A DNA stretch of 64,000 nucleotides from Sterolibacterium denitrificans (lineage in GTDB: Bacteria > Pseudomonadota > Gammaproteobacteria > Burkholderiales > Rhodocyclaceae), in NCBI RefSeq assembly GCF_900174485.1, contig NZ_LT837803.1, positions 2,619,305 to 2,683,304 of the forward strand, given 5' to 3'. Below are positions 44,236-53,899 of the stretch, in pieces. Position 1 is the stretch's first letter. Each line of letters opens with the position of its first letter. Below the pieces are notes generated by a model. That model ran no database searches, was not told the origin of the DNA, and was given only the letters and a program-made list of their open reading frames with translations. The position numbers were made by a program, and so were the translations under genes.

Positions 44236-45549
44236 TCAGATGTAGTTGAACAAAGAGAGTTGCGACATCTGGACGAAGGTCTGTTGCGCCGCCTGCAGTT
44301 GGATCTGCATCCGCGTCAGATCCGACAGGGCCTGAACGTAGTCCACATCCTGCAGGTTCGACAGCGACTGCTGGTATTGCACATCGAGGTCGGTATTGAG
44401 CGTTTGCAGCGACTCGACCCGGTTCATTCGCGAACCGATGCCGGAGCGAGCCGTCAGAAAGTTCTGCTCTGCCTGATCGAAATTACCGATGGCCAGCGCA
44501 ATTTCGCTGGACATGCGCGCCTGGTCGTTGCTGCCTGGGACGATCGGTTGTTCAAGCACGTCGATGATGCGCCGCAAGCTTTCGAATACGCTCTGGCTGG
44601 TGCTGTTTTTCACGCTGAAGCTGTCGCCATCCGCCGGCTGGCCGGTGAGGGTCACATTGATGCCGAAGTCGTTGTAGGGCGCGGCCAGGCCGCTGAAGCT
44701 GATCGGCTGCCCCGGCACATAGGCATGGGTATAGCTGTTGCCGACTCCGCCCGCAGTGGAAACGTCATCGGTGAACAAGGATTTCGACGTGTCCGCATCG
44801 ACCAGATCGTAGTAAACCGCATTCGCCGGGCCGATCGTGCCGCCATCATCGACCCAGAAACGAATTTCCAGATTGCCGCTGTTGCTTGCATCGTGCCAGC
44901 GGCTGGCATTGATCACGCTGCCGCCGCCGATGACGGCGGTTCCCGCATTCGTACCGGCATAGTCGAGCGCAAACACGCCATTGCCATTGGCAATGCGATT
45001 GAAGATGCCGTTGCCCGAATCGCTGACGGCCAGTTGCTGCGACGAGGAAACCTGCAAATAGCGCTGGCCGTCGTCGCCGAAATAGGACACGCCGGTTTCC
45101 ACCGTTCCGCCAAAGGGCTGAGTGTTGCCCATGTAGCCGGAAAATATGTACTGGCCACTCGCATCCTGGGTATTGGCCAGACCCAGCAGTTGCTCGAAGT
45201 CGGCGCGCAACTGCGCCGCGATGCTCTTTCGATCCGCGTCGGAAAGCCCGGGGTTGCCTGCCTGGAGGACCAGCGTCCGCGCCTCGCCGAGAACGGCGCC
45301 GGCGCTTTTCAACTGGCTTTCGGCAAAGGACAGGATGGAATTCGCATTGTCATGCGTTTTTGCGTACTGCTGCGTCATGTCCAGCGCCTGCTTGGCTTCC
45401 AGGATGCCGACGGCCGCGACCGGGTCATCCGCCGGCGTCAGAACCTTGCGTCCGGTGGATAGCTGCTGCTGGAGCTGCAGCAACTGCGCCGACTGTTTGC
45501 CCAATGAGGAAATACCCGCATCGAATATCATTCCCGAACTGACACGCAT
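44236..45549 (-). CDS. flgL: Flagellar hook-associated protein 3, hook-filament junction
   Basis: A 437-residue HAP3 protein in the flagellin superfamily. N-terminal MRVSSGMIFDAGISSLGKQS and QLSTGRKVLTPADDPVAAVG match FlgL. The C-terminal helix ends QLQAAQQTFVQMSQLSLFNY. It is longer than the E. coli protein owing to an inserted domain. The start MRVSSGM at 45549 is preferred over an ATG two codons upstream. It lies 17 bases after the flgK stop in a flgK-flgL-lipoprotein operon. Confidence 0.95.
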   Translation of the reverse strand: MRVSSGMIFDAGISSLGKQSAQLLQLQQQLSTGRKVLTPADDPVAAVGILEAKQALDMTQQYAKTHDNANSILSFAESQLKSAGAVLGEARTLVLQAGNPGLSDADRKSIAAQLRADFEQLLGLANTQDASGQYIFSGYMGNTQPFGGTVETGVSYFGDDGQRYLQVSSSQQLAVSDSGNGIFNRIANGNGVFALDYAGTNAGTAVIGGGSVINASRWHDASNSGNLEIRFWVDDGGTIGPANAVYYDLVDADTSKSLFTDDVSTAGGVGNSYTHAYVPGQPISFSGLAAPYNDFGINVTLTGQPADGDSFSVKNSTSQSVFESLRRIIDVLEQPIVPGSNDQARMSSEIALAIGNFDQAEQNFLTARSGIGSRMNRVESLQTLNTDLDVQYQQSLSNLQDVDYVQALSDLTRMQIQLQAAQQTFVQMSQLSLFNYI

Positions 45550-45566
45550 GATCAACTCCCGCCTGG

Positions 45567-47507
45567 TTAGATTGCCAGCAAGGCATCGAACAACTTGTTG
45601 GCCACGGAAATCAACCGCGCCGATGCCTGATAGGCCTGTTGAAAGCGCAACAGGTTCGCCGCTTCTTCGTCCAGATTGACGCCCGATACGGAATCGCGCG
45701 TCTTCTGCGCCTGATCGACCAGCGATTGCTGCGCTGCGCTGCTGACCTGGACTTCGCGCGCCTTGTTGCCGATCTGATTGACCATGATCGCATACGAGCC
45801 CTGGAAGCTGGTCGTACCGCCGTCGAGCACCTTGGCCGTCTGCAACTGGCCGAGCAGCAAGGCATTGCGATTGTCCGAAACCCCGTCGGCATTCGCTGCG
45901 ATGGTAAAGCTGTCACCGTCGATCGGCGTGCCGTTGATCTTGAAACTCATGCCGCTGAAGCTGATCGTATCGCCATTCGCGTAGGGAACCGGCGTCGGCG
46001 GCGAATCGCTGGTGATCGTGATCGGCGCGCCGCCATTCACGCTGACCACCGCACCCAGCGGGAAACCCAGCAGTTGATTGGCCTCATGGGTCAGCGTGAT
46101 GCCCGCCGTCAACGGCGTGAATCCCTCGCTCACGGCACCGGCGCTGATCGTGGCATTACCGGCATTCTCCAGTGCGGCCGAGGTGCGGATCGGCGCGGCC
46201 AGCGCAATGCTGCTCGTGTTGTTCAGCGCCACGGCGATGTCGCGCGCGCCCGCCCGGGTGGGCTGAATCAGGTAGCTGGCGCCATTGGGCGCCGTCGCAG
46301 ACAGGCTGAAGCTCAAGCCATCGATGCTTGCAGGCAGCGGGCCGTTGTTGACCAGCACCGCATTGTCCGACAGGCGCTTCAGGGTGTAGTTGCCGCTACC
46401 GTTCGATGTCAGCAGATAGTCGCTGGCCATCAGTTTGCCCACATCGACGATCTCCGCCTCGACCATCACCTGCGGCAAGGGATTGGAAGAGCTGGGCAGA
46501 ACCACTGGAGAAGACAGGCTGAAAAAGTCCCCGCCCATTTCGCCATTCAGATCCTGCCCCAGCCTGTGCTGATCGTTGAAGGACTGCGCCAGGGCGATGG
46601 CCGTCCGTCCCAGCGCATTCTCCACGTTGTCCAGCGTCTCGTTGCGGAAGGCGATCAAGCCGCCCAGCGTGCCGCCGCTCAGCAGGCTGTCCGGCAACTG
46701 AATGAGGCTGCCGCCCGGCACCTGCAAGGCCACATTGGTGCGCAGCGGATCGTAGGCATCCTGCGTTGCCGCCAGTGTCGATACGATATTGCCGACCAGC
46801 AGCGGCTGGCCGCTGCCGATCAAAAGATTGTAGCCGCCGTCATCCTGCGGCAATACCGTGACGCGGATTTCCTGATTGAGCTTGCTGATCAGCAAATCGC
46901 GCTGATCGAGCAGATCGTTGGCCGGTTGCCCCTGGCCGGCGGCCTGGGCAATGACGATCCGCTGATTGAGCTCGGCGATCTGCTGCGCATAGGCGTTGAT
47001 GGTCGTCACCTCGCTGACGATCTGGGTATTGACCTGATGCGTGATCTGATCGAGTCGCTCGCTCAGGTCATGGAAGCGCGCTACCAGCGTCTGCGCATCG
47101 GAAAGAAATGCCTGGCGCGATGGCGTGGATGACGAATTTGCCGACAGTTGGCTGAGGCTGGAAAAGAAACTCGATATTGCCGGCCCCATGCCGGAATTGG
47201 CATCGGCCACCAGGTTGGCGACCTGGTCGATCTGCTGCTGGTAGCTGACCAACGCTGCCGAACTCGACTGCGCGCTCAGTACCTGGGCCGTCAGGTATTC
47301 GTTATATACCCGCTTGACGGCTTCGACATTGACGCCCTGGCCGAAGAAGCCGGCGCCTGTGTACAGCGGCTCGTTTGCGCTCTGCACGATCTGCTGGCGC
47401 GTATAGCCCGGCGTAGAGGCATTGGCGATGTTTTGCCCGGTTGTGGCAAGGTTGGCCTGGGCAACGTTCAGGCCCGTCACGCCGATGCTGAGGATGTTGG
47501 CACCCAT
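45567..47507 (-). CDS. flgK: Flagellar hook-associated protein 1
   Basis: A 646-residue HAP1 linking hook and filament. N-terminal ANILSIGVTGLNVAQANLAT and GQNIANASTPGYTRQQIVQS match the family. The C-terminal SGVNLDEEAANLLRFQQAYQ, ASARLISVANKLFDALL is canonical. The central region is expanded. Upstream are a GGAG ribosome-binding site and a sigma28-like promoter (47531-47557). It heads the flgKL operon. Confidence 0.96.
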   Translation of the reverse strand: MGANILSIGVTGLNVAQANLATTGQNIANASTPGYTRQQIVQSANEPLYTGAGFFGQGVNVEAVKRVYNEYLTAQVLSAQSSSAALVSYQQQIDQVANLVADANSGMGPAISSFFSSLSQLSANSSSTPSRQAFLSDAQTLVARFHDLSERLDQITHQVNTQIVSEVTTINAYAQQIAELNQRIVIAQAAGQGQPANDLLDQRDLLISKLNQEIRVTVLPQDDGGYNLLIGSGQPLLVGNIVSTLAATQDAYDPLRTNVALQVPGGSLIQLPDSLLSGGTLGGLIAFRNETLDNVENALGRTAIALAQSFNDQHRLGQDLNGEMGGDFFSLSSPVVLPSSSNPLPQVMVEAEIVDVGKLMASDYLLTSNGSGNYTLKRLSDNAVLVNNGPLPASIDGLSFSLSATAPNGASYLIQPTRAGARDIAVALNNTSSIALAAPIRTSAALENAGNATISAGAVSEGFTPLTAGITLTHEANQLLGFPLGAVVSVNGGAPITITSDSPPTPVPYANGDTISFSGMSFKINGTPIDGDSFTIAANADGVSDNRNALLLGQLQTAKVLDGGTTSFQGSYAIMVNQIGNKAREVQVSSAAQQSLVDQAQKTRDSVSGVNLDEEAANLLRFQQAYQASARLISVANKLFDALLAI

Positions 47508-47530
47508 GATCGCTCCAAAGTGTCACTCGG

Positions 47531-47557
47531 TTAACGGCAAAACTTGCCGCAAATTAA
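47531..47557 (-). promoter_or_regulatory. Sigma28 (FliA) promoter of flgKL
   Basis: On the minus strand TTAATTTG, an 11-base spacer and GCCGTTAA: the -10 element matches GCCGATAA at seven of eight positions, and the -35 element matches TAAAGTTT at five of eight with exact spacing. The flgK ATG is 23 bases beyond the -10 element, giving a short leader. Confidence 0.7.
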
Positions 47558-47670
47558 GTTGTCACCTGGTATGCAGCAACCTTCGTGCCACATTCGACAG
47601 AGTCTGCGTGATCAGGGAGAGTAGAAACGCGCCGCGAGTGACGGTGAAACGCTGCAAACGCCGCGAATGC

Positions 47671-48717
47671 TCAACCCTGCTGCAGGCCGCTGCGCAGGGT
47701 GGGGCCGTCGATGATGCGGGTCAGCTTGGTCGCGTAAAGCGGATCGGTGGCATAACCGGCCTGCTGCAGGCCGCGGGCAAAGCTCACGGCATCGCGGGTA
47801 CCGAGCACGTCGGCATAGCGCGGGCTCGAGGCCAGCAGCCTGGCGTAATCCTGGAAGGCTTCGGCATGGGAAGCATAGACGCGGAAGCGTGCCGTCTCGC
47901 GCTGGGCCAGGCCATTGACGACTTCGGTGGTCGAGGCCTCGACCACCGGGCCGGACCAGCCACGTCCCGCCTTGATGCCGAACAGGTTGTGGCTGGGACT
48001 GCCGTCCGGCAGGCGCGGTTCGGCTTTGCCCCAACCCGTTTCCAGCGCGGCCTGGGCCACCATGAAATGCGCCGGAATGCCGGTGGCGCGACTGGCTTCC
48101 AGCGCATGCGGCCAGACTCGTTCGATGAAACTCCGCGCCCCGGCGGGAGCGCCAGGCGCGATTGCAGTTGGTTCGGTTGATTCGATCGGCTCGGCTGTTT
48201 CGGTTGGCTCGGCTGCCGAACCCGTGGCACTGCCCACGGCCGCCGCCCTTGCGCCGACCAGCGCCTTTTCCAATGAACGCAAATCCGTTGCCGCGGCATC
48301 CGGCTCCAGCGGCAAGTCGGGAGCAAGCCGATTCAACGGTCGGGAAGGAGCCACGGGATTCAGCGGCAGATCACTCAATGGCAGCGCTTCGGTTTCGGTA
48401 TTCAATTGCGCGAGCTGCTTCTCGATCATGGCGGCCAATCCCAGCCCCTTGCCCGTGCTGGAGAGCACCTGCGCCAGTTGCTGGTCGTGGATCGACTCGA
48501 ACATGCGCGACTGCTCGCTGTCGAACAAGCCTTCGCGCGGCGAAGCATCGCGCATGGTCTTCAGCACGATCTGCAGGAACAGCGCCTCGAACTGTTGCGC
48601 GACGGCCTTGTTGGCAGCCGGCGTATTGGCGCGCGCCTCGAGCTTAAGGGCGTCCAGCCCCCTGACGTCGATGGCCAGCTGGGCGGATTGAGCAGAGATC
48701 GGTGTGGACATGGACAT
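47671..48717 (-). CDS. flgJ: Peptidoglycan hydrolase/rod-assembly protein FlgJ
   Basis: A 348-residue bifunctional protein. The N-terminal rod-capping domain reads QFEALFLQIVLKTMRDASPR, MFESIHDQQLAQVLSSTGKG. A Glu/Pro/Ala-rich linker follows (about 130-195). The C-terminal glucosaminidase-type domain has catalytic Glu in VAQAALETGWGKAE and NLFGIKAGRGWSGPVVEAST. It cuts the periplasmic wall to let the rod through. Confidence 0.95.
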   Translation of the reverse strand: MSMSTPISAQSAQLAIDVRGLDALKLEARANTPAANKAVAQQFEALFLQIVLKTMRDASPREGLFDSEQSRMFESIHDQQLAQVLSSTGKGLGLAAMIEKQLAQLNTETEALPLSDLPLNPVAPSRPLNRLAPDLPLEPDAAATDLRSLEKALVGARAAAVGSATGSAAEPTETAEPIESTEPTAIAPGAPAGARSFIERVWPHALEASRATGIPAHFMVAQAALETGWGKAEPRLPDGSPSHNLFGIKAGRGWSGPVVEASTTEVVNGLAQRETARFRVYASHAEAFQDYARLLASSPRYADVLGTRDAVSFARGLQQAGYATDPLYATKLTRIIDGPTLRSGLQQG

Positions 48718-48812
48718 AGCTTACGCCCCGCGCTCCTGCAGACATGCCGCAAACAGACCCGCTTTTATCCGGCAATAAGGCAATAGATCCGTTGTTTCCG
48801 GCGGCCCGCTTT

Positions 48813-48846
48813 TTCACCGCCGCCGCACGCCGGCGGCGGCGGTGAA
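48813..48846 (-). promoter_or_regulatory. Long GC hairpin between flgI and flgJ
   Basis: TTCACCGCCGCCG-CACGCCGG-CGGCGGCGGTGAA is a perfect 13-bp stem two bases after the flgI stop. On the minus strand it is followed by A residues, not T, so it is probably not a Rho-independent terminator. It could stabilise the flgI 3' end or attenuate flgJ. Confidence 0.5.
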
Positions 48847-48848
48847 GA

Positions 48849-49961
48849 TCAGATCACTTCCAGTTCCGCGCGCAGCGCGCCGGCAGTACGCATGGCCTGG
48901 AGGATGGCAATGAGGTCGGCCGGATTCGCGCCGATGGCATTCAGCGCCTTGACCACATCGGCCAGATTGGCGCCGGGCTGGACATTGACCAATGCCCCGG
49001 CTTCCTGCTGGATGTCGATCTGCGCATTGGTCACCCGCGCGGTCTGCCCGGCGGCCAGGGGATTGGGTTGGCTGACGGCATTCTCGGCGGTGACGCTGAC
49101 GGAAAGATTGCCGTGCGCCACGGCACAACTGTCGAGCGTCACGGCCTGGTTCATCACCACCGAACCAGTGCGGCTGTTGATGATCACCTTGGCGGACTGC
49201 TGTACCGGCGTTACCTGCAGGTTTTCGACGCGGCCGATGAAGGCCACGCGCTCATTCGGATTCAGTGGCGCGCGTACCCGCACCTGGCGCCCATCCACTG
49301 CCGCCGCCGCACCCGGCGCGCTGCCATTGATGGCGTCGACCAGGCGCTGCGCCGTGCCGAAGTCGGTTTCCTTGAGCTCGAAATAAACGTACTCGCCCTC
49401 GCCCAACTGGGTGGGCACTTCGCGCTCGACCGTGGCGCCGCCGACGATGCGGCCCACCGAAAGATGATTCACCGTCGCCTTCGAACCGCCGCCCGAGGCA
49501 CCCGCGCCGCTGACCACGACATTGCCCTGGGCAATGGCATAGATCTGTCCGTCCGCCCCCTTCAGCGGCGTCATCACCAGCGTGCCGCCGCGCAGCGATT
49601 TGGCATTGCCCATGGAAGAAACCGTGATGTCGACCTGCTGGCCGGCGCGGGCAAACGGCGGCAGATTGGCCGTGACCATGACCGCCGCCACGTTCTTCAA
49701 TTGCAGGCTGGTACCCGGCGGCAGGGAGACTCCCATGTTGGACAGCATGTTGATGATGCCCTGCACCGTGAAGGGCGTTTGCGTGGTCTGGTCGCCGCTG
49801 CCGTCCAGACCGACCACCAGACCGTAGCCCACCAGCTGGTTGTTGCGCACGCCGGCGATCGAGGCCAGATCCTTGATGCGTTCGGCCCACGCCGGCTGAA
49901 CGCAGCTCAGCGCGAGCAGGAAGGCGATCATCAAGGGAAAACGAAAACGCGGCGACTTCAT
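48849..49961 (-). CDS. flgI: Flagellar P-ring protein FlgI
   Basis: A 370-residue periplasmic P-ring protein that bushes the rod in the peptidoglycan. The signal peptide (MIAFLLALSCVQPAWA) is cleaved before ERIKDLASI. Family motifs: GVRNNQLVGYGLVVGLDGSG, FTVQGIINMLSNMGVSLPPG, and the C-terminal VKALNAIGANPADLIAILQA. It lies nine bases after flgH. Confidence 0.96.
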   Translation of the reverse strand: MKSPRFRFPLMIAFLLALSCVQPAWAERIKDLASIAGVRNNQLVGYGLVVGLDGSGDQTTQTPFTVQGIINMLSNMGVSLPPGTSLQLKNVAAVMVTANLPPFARAGQQVDITVSSMGNAKSLRGGTLVMTPLKGADGQIYAIAQGNVVVSGAGASGGGSKATVNHLSVGRIVGGATVEREVPTQLGEGEYVYFELKETDFGTAQRLVDAINGSAPGAAAAVDGRQVRVRAPLNPNERVAFIGRVENLQVTPVQQSAKVIINSRTGSVVMNQAVTLDSCAVAHGNLSVSVTAENAVSQPNPLAAGQTARVTNAQIDIQQEAGALVNVQPGANLADVVKALNAIGANPADLIAILQAMRTAGALRAELEVI

Positions 49962-49970
49962 CGGATACCC

Positions 49971-50660
49971 CTAGATCGGCAGGAACGACAGGAAAAAGCG
50001 GCTCAGCCAGCCCATCACCTGAGCCGAATCGATGAAGCCGTTGGCCTTGTATTCGATGCGCGCATCGGCCACCTGGGTCGATTGCACGGTATTCGTGGCC
50101 GTGATGGTGGTGGGATTGACCACGCCGGAGAAGCGGATGAATTCCTCGCCTTCCTTGAGGCCGATCTGTTTTTCGCCCGAGACCAGCAGGTTGCCGTTGG
50201 ACAGCACTTCGATCACCGTGACCGTCAGCGAGCTGGTGAAATCATTGGTCGAGGAATTTTGCCCCTTGCCGCTGAAGTTGTTGCTGCTGGAAGCCTGCAG
50301 ATCCAGATCCTGCAGCGTCTTGACCGGCAGACCGGAAACGCTCGGCACCGAGGCCGACATGCTGCTCGAACGCGTCGCCTTGTTCTCGGAGTTCTTCGAG
50401 GCCGCAGTCTTCTCGGCAATATTGATGGTGAGCGTATCCCCCACGAAGCGGGCCCGCCTGTCCTCGAACAACGGCCGCGCCGAAGCGACGTTATAGATGG
50501 CGCCATTGGCCGCCGGCATCTGGCCGCGCGGCTCGGGACGCACCGTCATCGGCTGATGCACGTTGCTCGGCGGCACCGTGCCCGGGCTGGCGCAGCCGGC
50601 AATGCCGAGGATGGCGAGCAGCACGGCAAACCAGGCCGGCAGACGGGGGATGAAACGCAT
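49971..50660 (-). CDS. flgH: Flagellar L-ring lipoprotein FlgH
   Basis: A 229-residue outer-membrane lipoprotein of the L ring. The signal peptide ends in a lipobox (LGIAGCAS; Cys near residue 22). The mature core has YNVASARPLFEDRRARFVGD, TLTINIAEKTAASKNSENKA and the C-terminal TQVADARIEYKANGFIDSAQ. The start MRFIPR at 50660 is preferred over an ATG seven codons upstream, and AGGAAC precedes it. Confidence 0.95.
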   Translation of the reverse strand: MRFIPRLPAWFAVLLAILGIAGCASPGTVPPSNVHQPMTVRPEPRGQMPAANGAIYNVASARPLFEDRRARFVGDTLTINIAEKTAASKNSENKATRSSSMSASVPSVSGLPVKTLQDLDLQASSSNNFSGKGQNSSTNDFTSSLTVTVIEVLSNGNLLVSGEKQIGLKEGEEFIRFSGVVNPTTITATNTVQSTQVADARIEYKANGFIDSAQVMGWLSRFFLSFLPI

Positions 50661-50702
50661 CGTAGTGTTCCTGTTCCGCATCAGGCAGTCTTTCGCATCC
50701 GC

Positions 50703-51485
50703 TCAAAGATTGGCCAGCTTGGCCAGCATCTGGTCGGAAGTCGAAATGACCTTGGAGTTCATTTCATAGGCACGCTGGGTCTGAATCATGGTGACCAGTT
50801 CCTCGGCCATGTTGACGTTGGAAGCCTCGACATAACCCTGATTGAGCACGCCCGTGCCATTGGTGCCCGGCGTATTCGGCGAGGGAGTGCCGCTGGATGC
50901 GGTTTCGACGAAGAAATTTTCACCCACGCTCTGCAAGCCGCCCGGATTGACGAAACTGGAAATCTGTATGGTGCCGACTTCCGTCGGCGCCACCGCGCCG
51001 GCCTGCACCACCGAGACCACGCCATCGCGGCCGATGGTGATCGACAGGGCATCGGGCGGTATGGTCAGGGCCGGCGACAGCGGATAGCCGCTGGAAGTGA
51101 CGACCAGGCCGGTGCTGTCCTTCTGGAACGCGCCGTCGCGGGTGTAGGCCAGGGTGCCATCGGGCATTTCGATCTGGAAAAAGCCCTGGCCGTTGATGGC
51201 GATATCCAGCGGGTTGTTGGTCAGGTTGAGATTGCCCTGGCCGAAATTCTTTTCCGTGGCGACCGGACGCACGCCGGTGCCCAACTGCAAGCCGGAAGGA
51301 ATGGTGGTCTGTTGCGACGACTGCGCTCCCGGCTGACGCATGGTCTGGTACAGCAGATCCTCGAACACGGCATGGGCGCGCTTGTAGCCATTGGTGCTGA
51401 CGTTGGACAGATTGTTGGCAATGACGTCGAGCTGCGTCTGCTGGGCGTCGAGGCCGGTCTTGGCAATCCAGAGTGAGCGGATCAT
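50703..51485 (-). CDS. flgG: Flagellar distal rod protein FlgG
   Basis: A 260-residue distal rod protein. Motifs: [40 protein letters not shown], and the C-terminal [38 protein letters not shown]. It lies 22 bases after flgF. It is exported by the flagellar type III system. Confidence 0.96.
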   Translation of the reverse strand: MIRSLWIAKTGLDAQQTQLDVIANNLSNVSTNGYKRAHAVFEDLLYQTMRQPGAQSSQQTTIPSGLQLGTGVRPVATEKNFGQGNLNLTNNPLDIAINGQGFFQIEMPDGTLAYTRDGAFQKDSTGLVVTSSGYPLSPALTIPPDALSITIGRDGVVSVVQAGAVAPTEVGTIQISSFVNPGGLQSVGENFFVETASSGTPSPNTPGTNGTGVLNQGYVEASNVNMAEELVTMIQTQRAYEMNSKVISTSDQMLAKLANL

Positions 51486-51507
51486 GGTCTAGCCCTGTAA
51501 AGTGAAA

Positions 51508-52248
51508 TCAAAGATTGCTGATGACCTGCGTTGCCGCCTGGTCGTTGGTGGAAGCGGTATTCAGCAGCTTCATCTGCATGTCGAACTGGCGGGCAAGGGA
51601 AATCATGCTCACCATCTGCTCGACGGCATTGACGTTGCTGCCTTCGAGAAAGCCGCTTGCCAGCTTGGCGTTTTCCTCGGCCTGCGCCGCCTCGCCGCTG
51701 CGCAGGCGAAACAGCCCGTCCGCACCACGCACCAGCTCCGTCTCGTCGGGGTTCACCAGCTTGATGCGCCCCACCGCATTCACCGTGTTCTGTTCGCCGC
51801 TTTCCGGTATCGCCGAGACGCTGCCATCCGTGCCGATCGACACCTTGACGTCAGGCGGCACGCTGATCGGCCCGCCATCGCCCTGTACCGGGATGCCGTT
51901 GCGCGTCTGCAATACGCCATTGACGTCCAGTTGCAGGCTGCCGTTGCGCGTATAGGCTTCGCTGCCATCCGGCATGGCCAGGGCAATCCAGCCCGGCCCC
52001 TGCACGGCGACATCCAGCGCGCGTCCGGTGGACTGCATGGGGCCGCTGGAAAAATTGGTGTGGGTGCTGGCATCGACGACGAAAGCGCGCGTCGGCAATG
52101 CCTGCGACTGCACCTGCACGGCGCGCAGGCGATGCTCCTCGGCGCGATAGCCGGCCGAGGCGACGTTGGCGAGATTGTGCGCCACCGCCGCCTGCCGGCT
52201 CATCGTCTGCGAGGCGCCGCTCATGGCGGTGTAGATCAGGCGATCCAT
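51508..52248 (-). CDS. flgF: Flagellar proximal rod protein FlgF
   Basis: A 246-residue rod protein paralogous to FlgG: MDRLIYTAMSGASQTMSRQA, VAHNLANVASAGYRAEEHRL, and the C-terminal SNVNAVEQMVSMISLARQFD, MQMKLLNTASTNDQAATQVI. It lies 16 bases after flgE and 22 before flgG. Confidence 0.95.
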   Translation of the reverse strand: MDRLIYTAMSGASQTMSRQAAVAHNLANVASAGYRAEEHRLRAVQVQSQALPTRAFVVDASTHTNFSSGPMQSTGRALDVAVQGPGWIALAMPDGSEAYTRNGSLQLDVNGVLQTRNGIPVQGDGGPISVPPDVKVSIGTDGSVSAIPESGEQNTVNAVGRIKLVNPDETELVRGADGLFRLRSGEAAQAEENAKLASGFLEGSNVNAVEQMVSMISLARQFDMQMKLLNTASTNDQAATQVISNL

Positions 52249-52264
52249 GCTTCAGCAGCCCGCC

Positions 52265-53869
52265 TTAACGCAGGTTCACCAGCGTCTGCATGATCTGGTC
52301 CTGCGTCTTGATGCTCTGCGCATTGGCCTGGTAGGCGCGCTGCGCCGTGATCATGTTGACCAGTTCCGAGGTCATATCGACGTTGGAATCTTCCAGCGCC
52401 CCGGATTTCACCAGCCCCAGGTTGCCGGTCCCCGGCCCGCCGGGAATCGGCGAACCCGATTCGGTGGTTTCCGCCCACAGGTTGTTGCCCAGCGACTGCA
52501 GGCCGTTGGGGTTGTTGAAATTGGCCAGCACCACTTGTCCCATGTTGCGGGATTGGCCATTCGAATAGCGCCCCTGCACGATGCCATCGGAGGAAATGCT
52601 CAAGCCCGACAGCTTGCCGGAGGTATAGCCGTCCTGAATCAACTGGTTGGTGCCGAAGGCGATGCCGTACTGGGTCGTCCCCGAGAGATCCAGATCGAAG
52701 GTCAGGGGCGAAACCGCGCCGGTGTGCACATCGAAGTTCTGCGGCAACTTGACGCCCGAAGCCGGCGTCACCAGCGTGCCCGTGCCATTGAAGACCAGTT
52801 CCGTCGGCCCATTCATTACGCCGGCATCCATCGTCGTGTAGAGCTGCCACTTGCCCGGCTCCGAGGTCTTGACGTAGTACAACGACAGCGTGTGGGGGTT
52901 GCCGAGGCTGTCGAACACGGTTTGCGCCGTGGATGCCGTGTAGCTGTTGGTATTGGTGGGGCTGAAGGCGTCGATGCCGTCTGAAGTCGTGATACTGCCG
53001 GAGCCGCTATCGAAAATCTCGTCAAAACCCGTATTCGTGCCCGAAGCCGCCAGACTCACCGTGGAACCCTGGCCGAGCGCGCCCTGGCTGCCCACGCTGC
53101 GCGAGGTCACGATGAAATTGTTCGCGTTGTCGACCGTGACATCGACCTTCACCGTCGGCGCCACCGGCCCCAGACTGGAGTTGATCGCAGTCTGCAGCGC
53201 AGTCGCCAACTCTCCCGGCGAAGCGTAGCTGCCGCTGGGCAGGGTCACGCTCACGGTAACGCCATCCACGGTCACCTCGAATGCATCGTTACCGGCAGTG
53301 ATCGTGTGGGGCATCGTCGGACTGCCGTTGCTGGTCAAGACGCCATGGGTCATCGACTCTGGCGGCTTGGCGCGCGAATCGAGATTCACCTGAATCTGGC
53401 TGCGCGTCGTGACTGCCGGCGGAATGGCTTCATTTCTTATCTGCAGCGGATAGATGTTACCCGGCACGATGGCGCCCGTATTCGGGTCGGCGGCGTAGCC
53501 CGTCAGTTTCAGGCCGCCGTTGTTGATGATGTAGCCCTCCTTGTCGAGCAGGAACTGGCCATTGCGCGTGTAGCTGATGCTGCCATTGTTGTCCATGCGG
53601 AAAAACCCGCCGCCATTGATGGCGACGTCCAGGGGGTTGTTGGTCGTCGTCAGGTTGCCCTGGGTGAATTGCTGACGGATACCGTCCACCTGGGCGCCGA
53701 TCCCGACCGAGGAGGTGCCGCCGCCCTGCATCGAGGTCGCAAAAACATCGGCGAACTGGGCGATCGCCCCCTTGAAACCGGCGGTGCTGCCGTTGGCAAT
53801 GTTGTTGCCGATGGCATTGAGCGAGGCGTTGGCAACGCTCAATCCGCTGAGTGCTTGCTGAAAGCTCAT
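52265..53869 (-). CDS. flgE: Flagellar hook protein FlgE
   Basis: A 534-residue hook subunit, longer than the ~400-residue enterobacterial protein. The terminal domains are conserved (SFQQALSGLSVANASLNAIG, NNIANGSTAGFKGAIAQFAD; C-terminal SNVDMTSELVNMITAQRAYQ, ANAQSIKTQDQIMQTLVNL). The central D2/D3 insertion is expanded and Thr/Ser/Gly-rich. It follows flgD by 30 bases. Confidence 0.97.
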   Translation of the reverse strand: MSFQQALSGLSVANASLNAIGNNIANGSTAGFKGAIAQFADVFATSMQGGGTSSVGIGAQVDGIRQQFTQGNLTTTNNPLDVAINGGGFFRMDNNGSISYTRNGQFLLDKEGYIINNGGLKLTGYAADPNTGAIVPGNIYPLQIRNEAIPPAVTTRSQIQVNLDSRAKPPESMTHGVLTSNGSPTMPHTITAGNDAFEVTVDGVTVSVTLPSGSYASPGELATALQTAINSSLGPVAPTVKVDVTVDNANNFIVTSRSVGSQGALGQGSTVSLAASGTNTGFDEIFDSGSGSITTSDGIDAFSPTNTNSYTASTAQTVFDSLGNPHTLSLYYVKTSEPGKWQLYTTMDAGVMNGPTELVFNGTGTLVTPASGVKLPQNFDVHTGAVSPLTFDLDLSGTTQYGIAFGTNQLIQDGYTSGKLSGLSISSDGIVQGRYSNGQSRNMGQVVLANFNNPNGLQSLGNNLWAETTESGSPIPGGPGTGNLGLVKSGALEDSNVDMTSELVNMITAQRAYQANAQSIKTQDQIMQTLVNLR

Positions 53870-53899
53870 GTTCGTCTCCTGGTTGCTGAGTTTGGATGT

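Noticed and set aside
49068-51476. 802-codon plus-strand frame opposite flgI, flgH and flgG
   Set aside because: Antisense to three clear flagellar genes with correct start sites and spacing; no recognisable domain.
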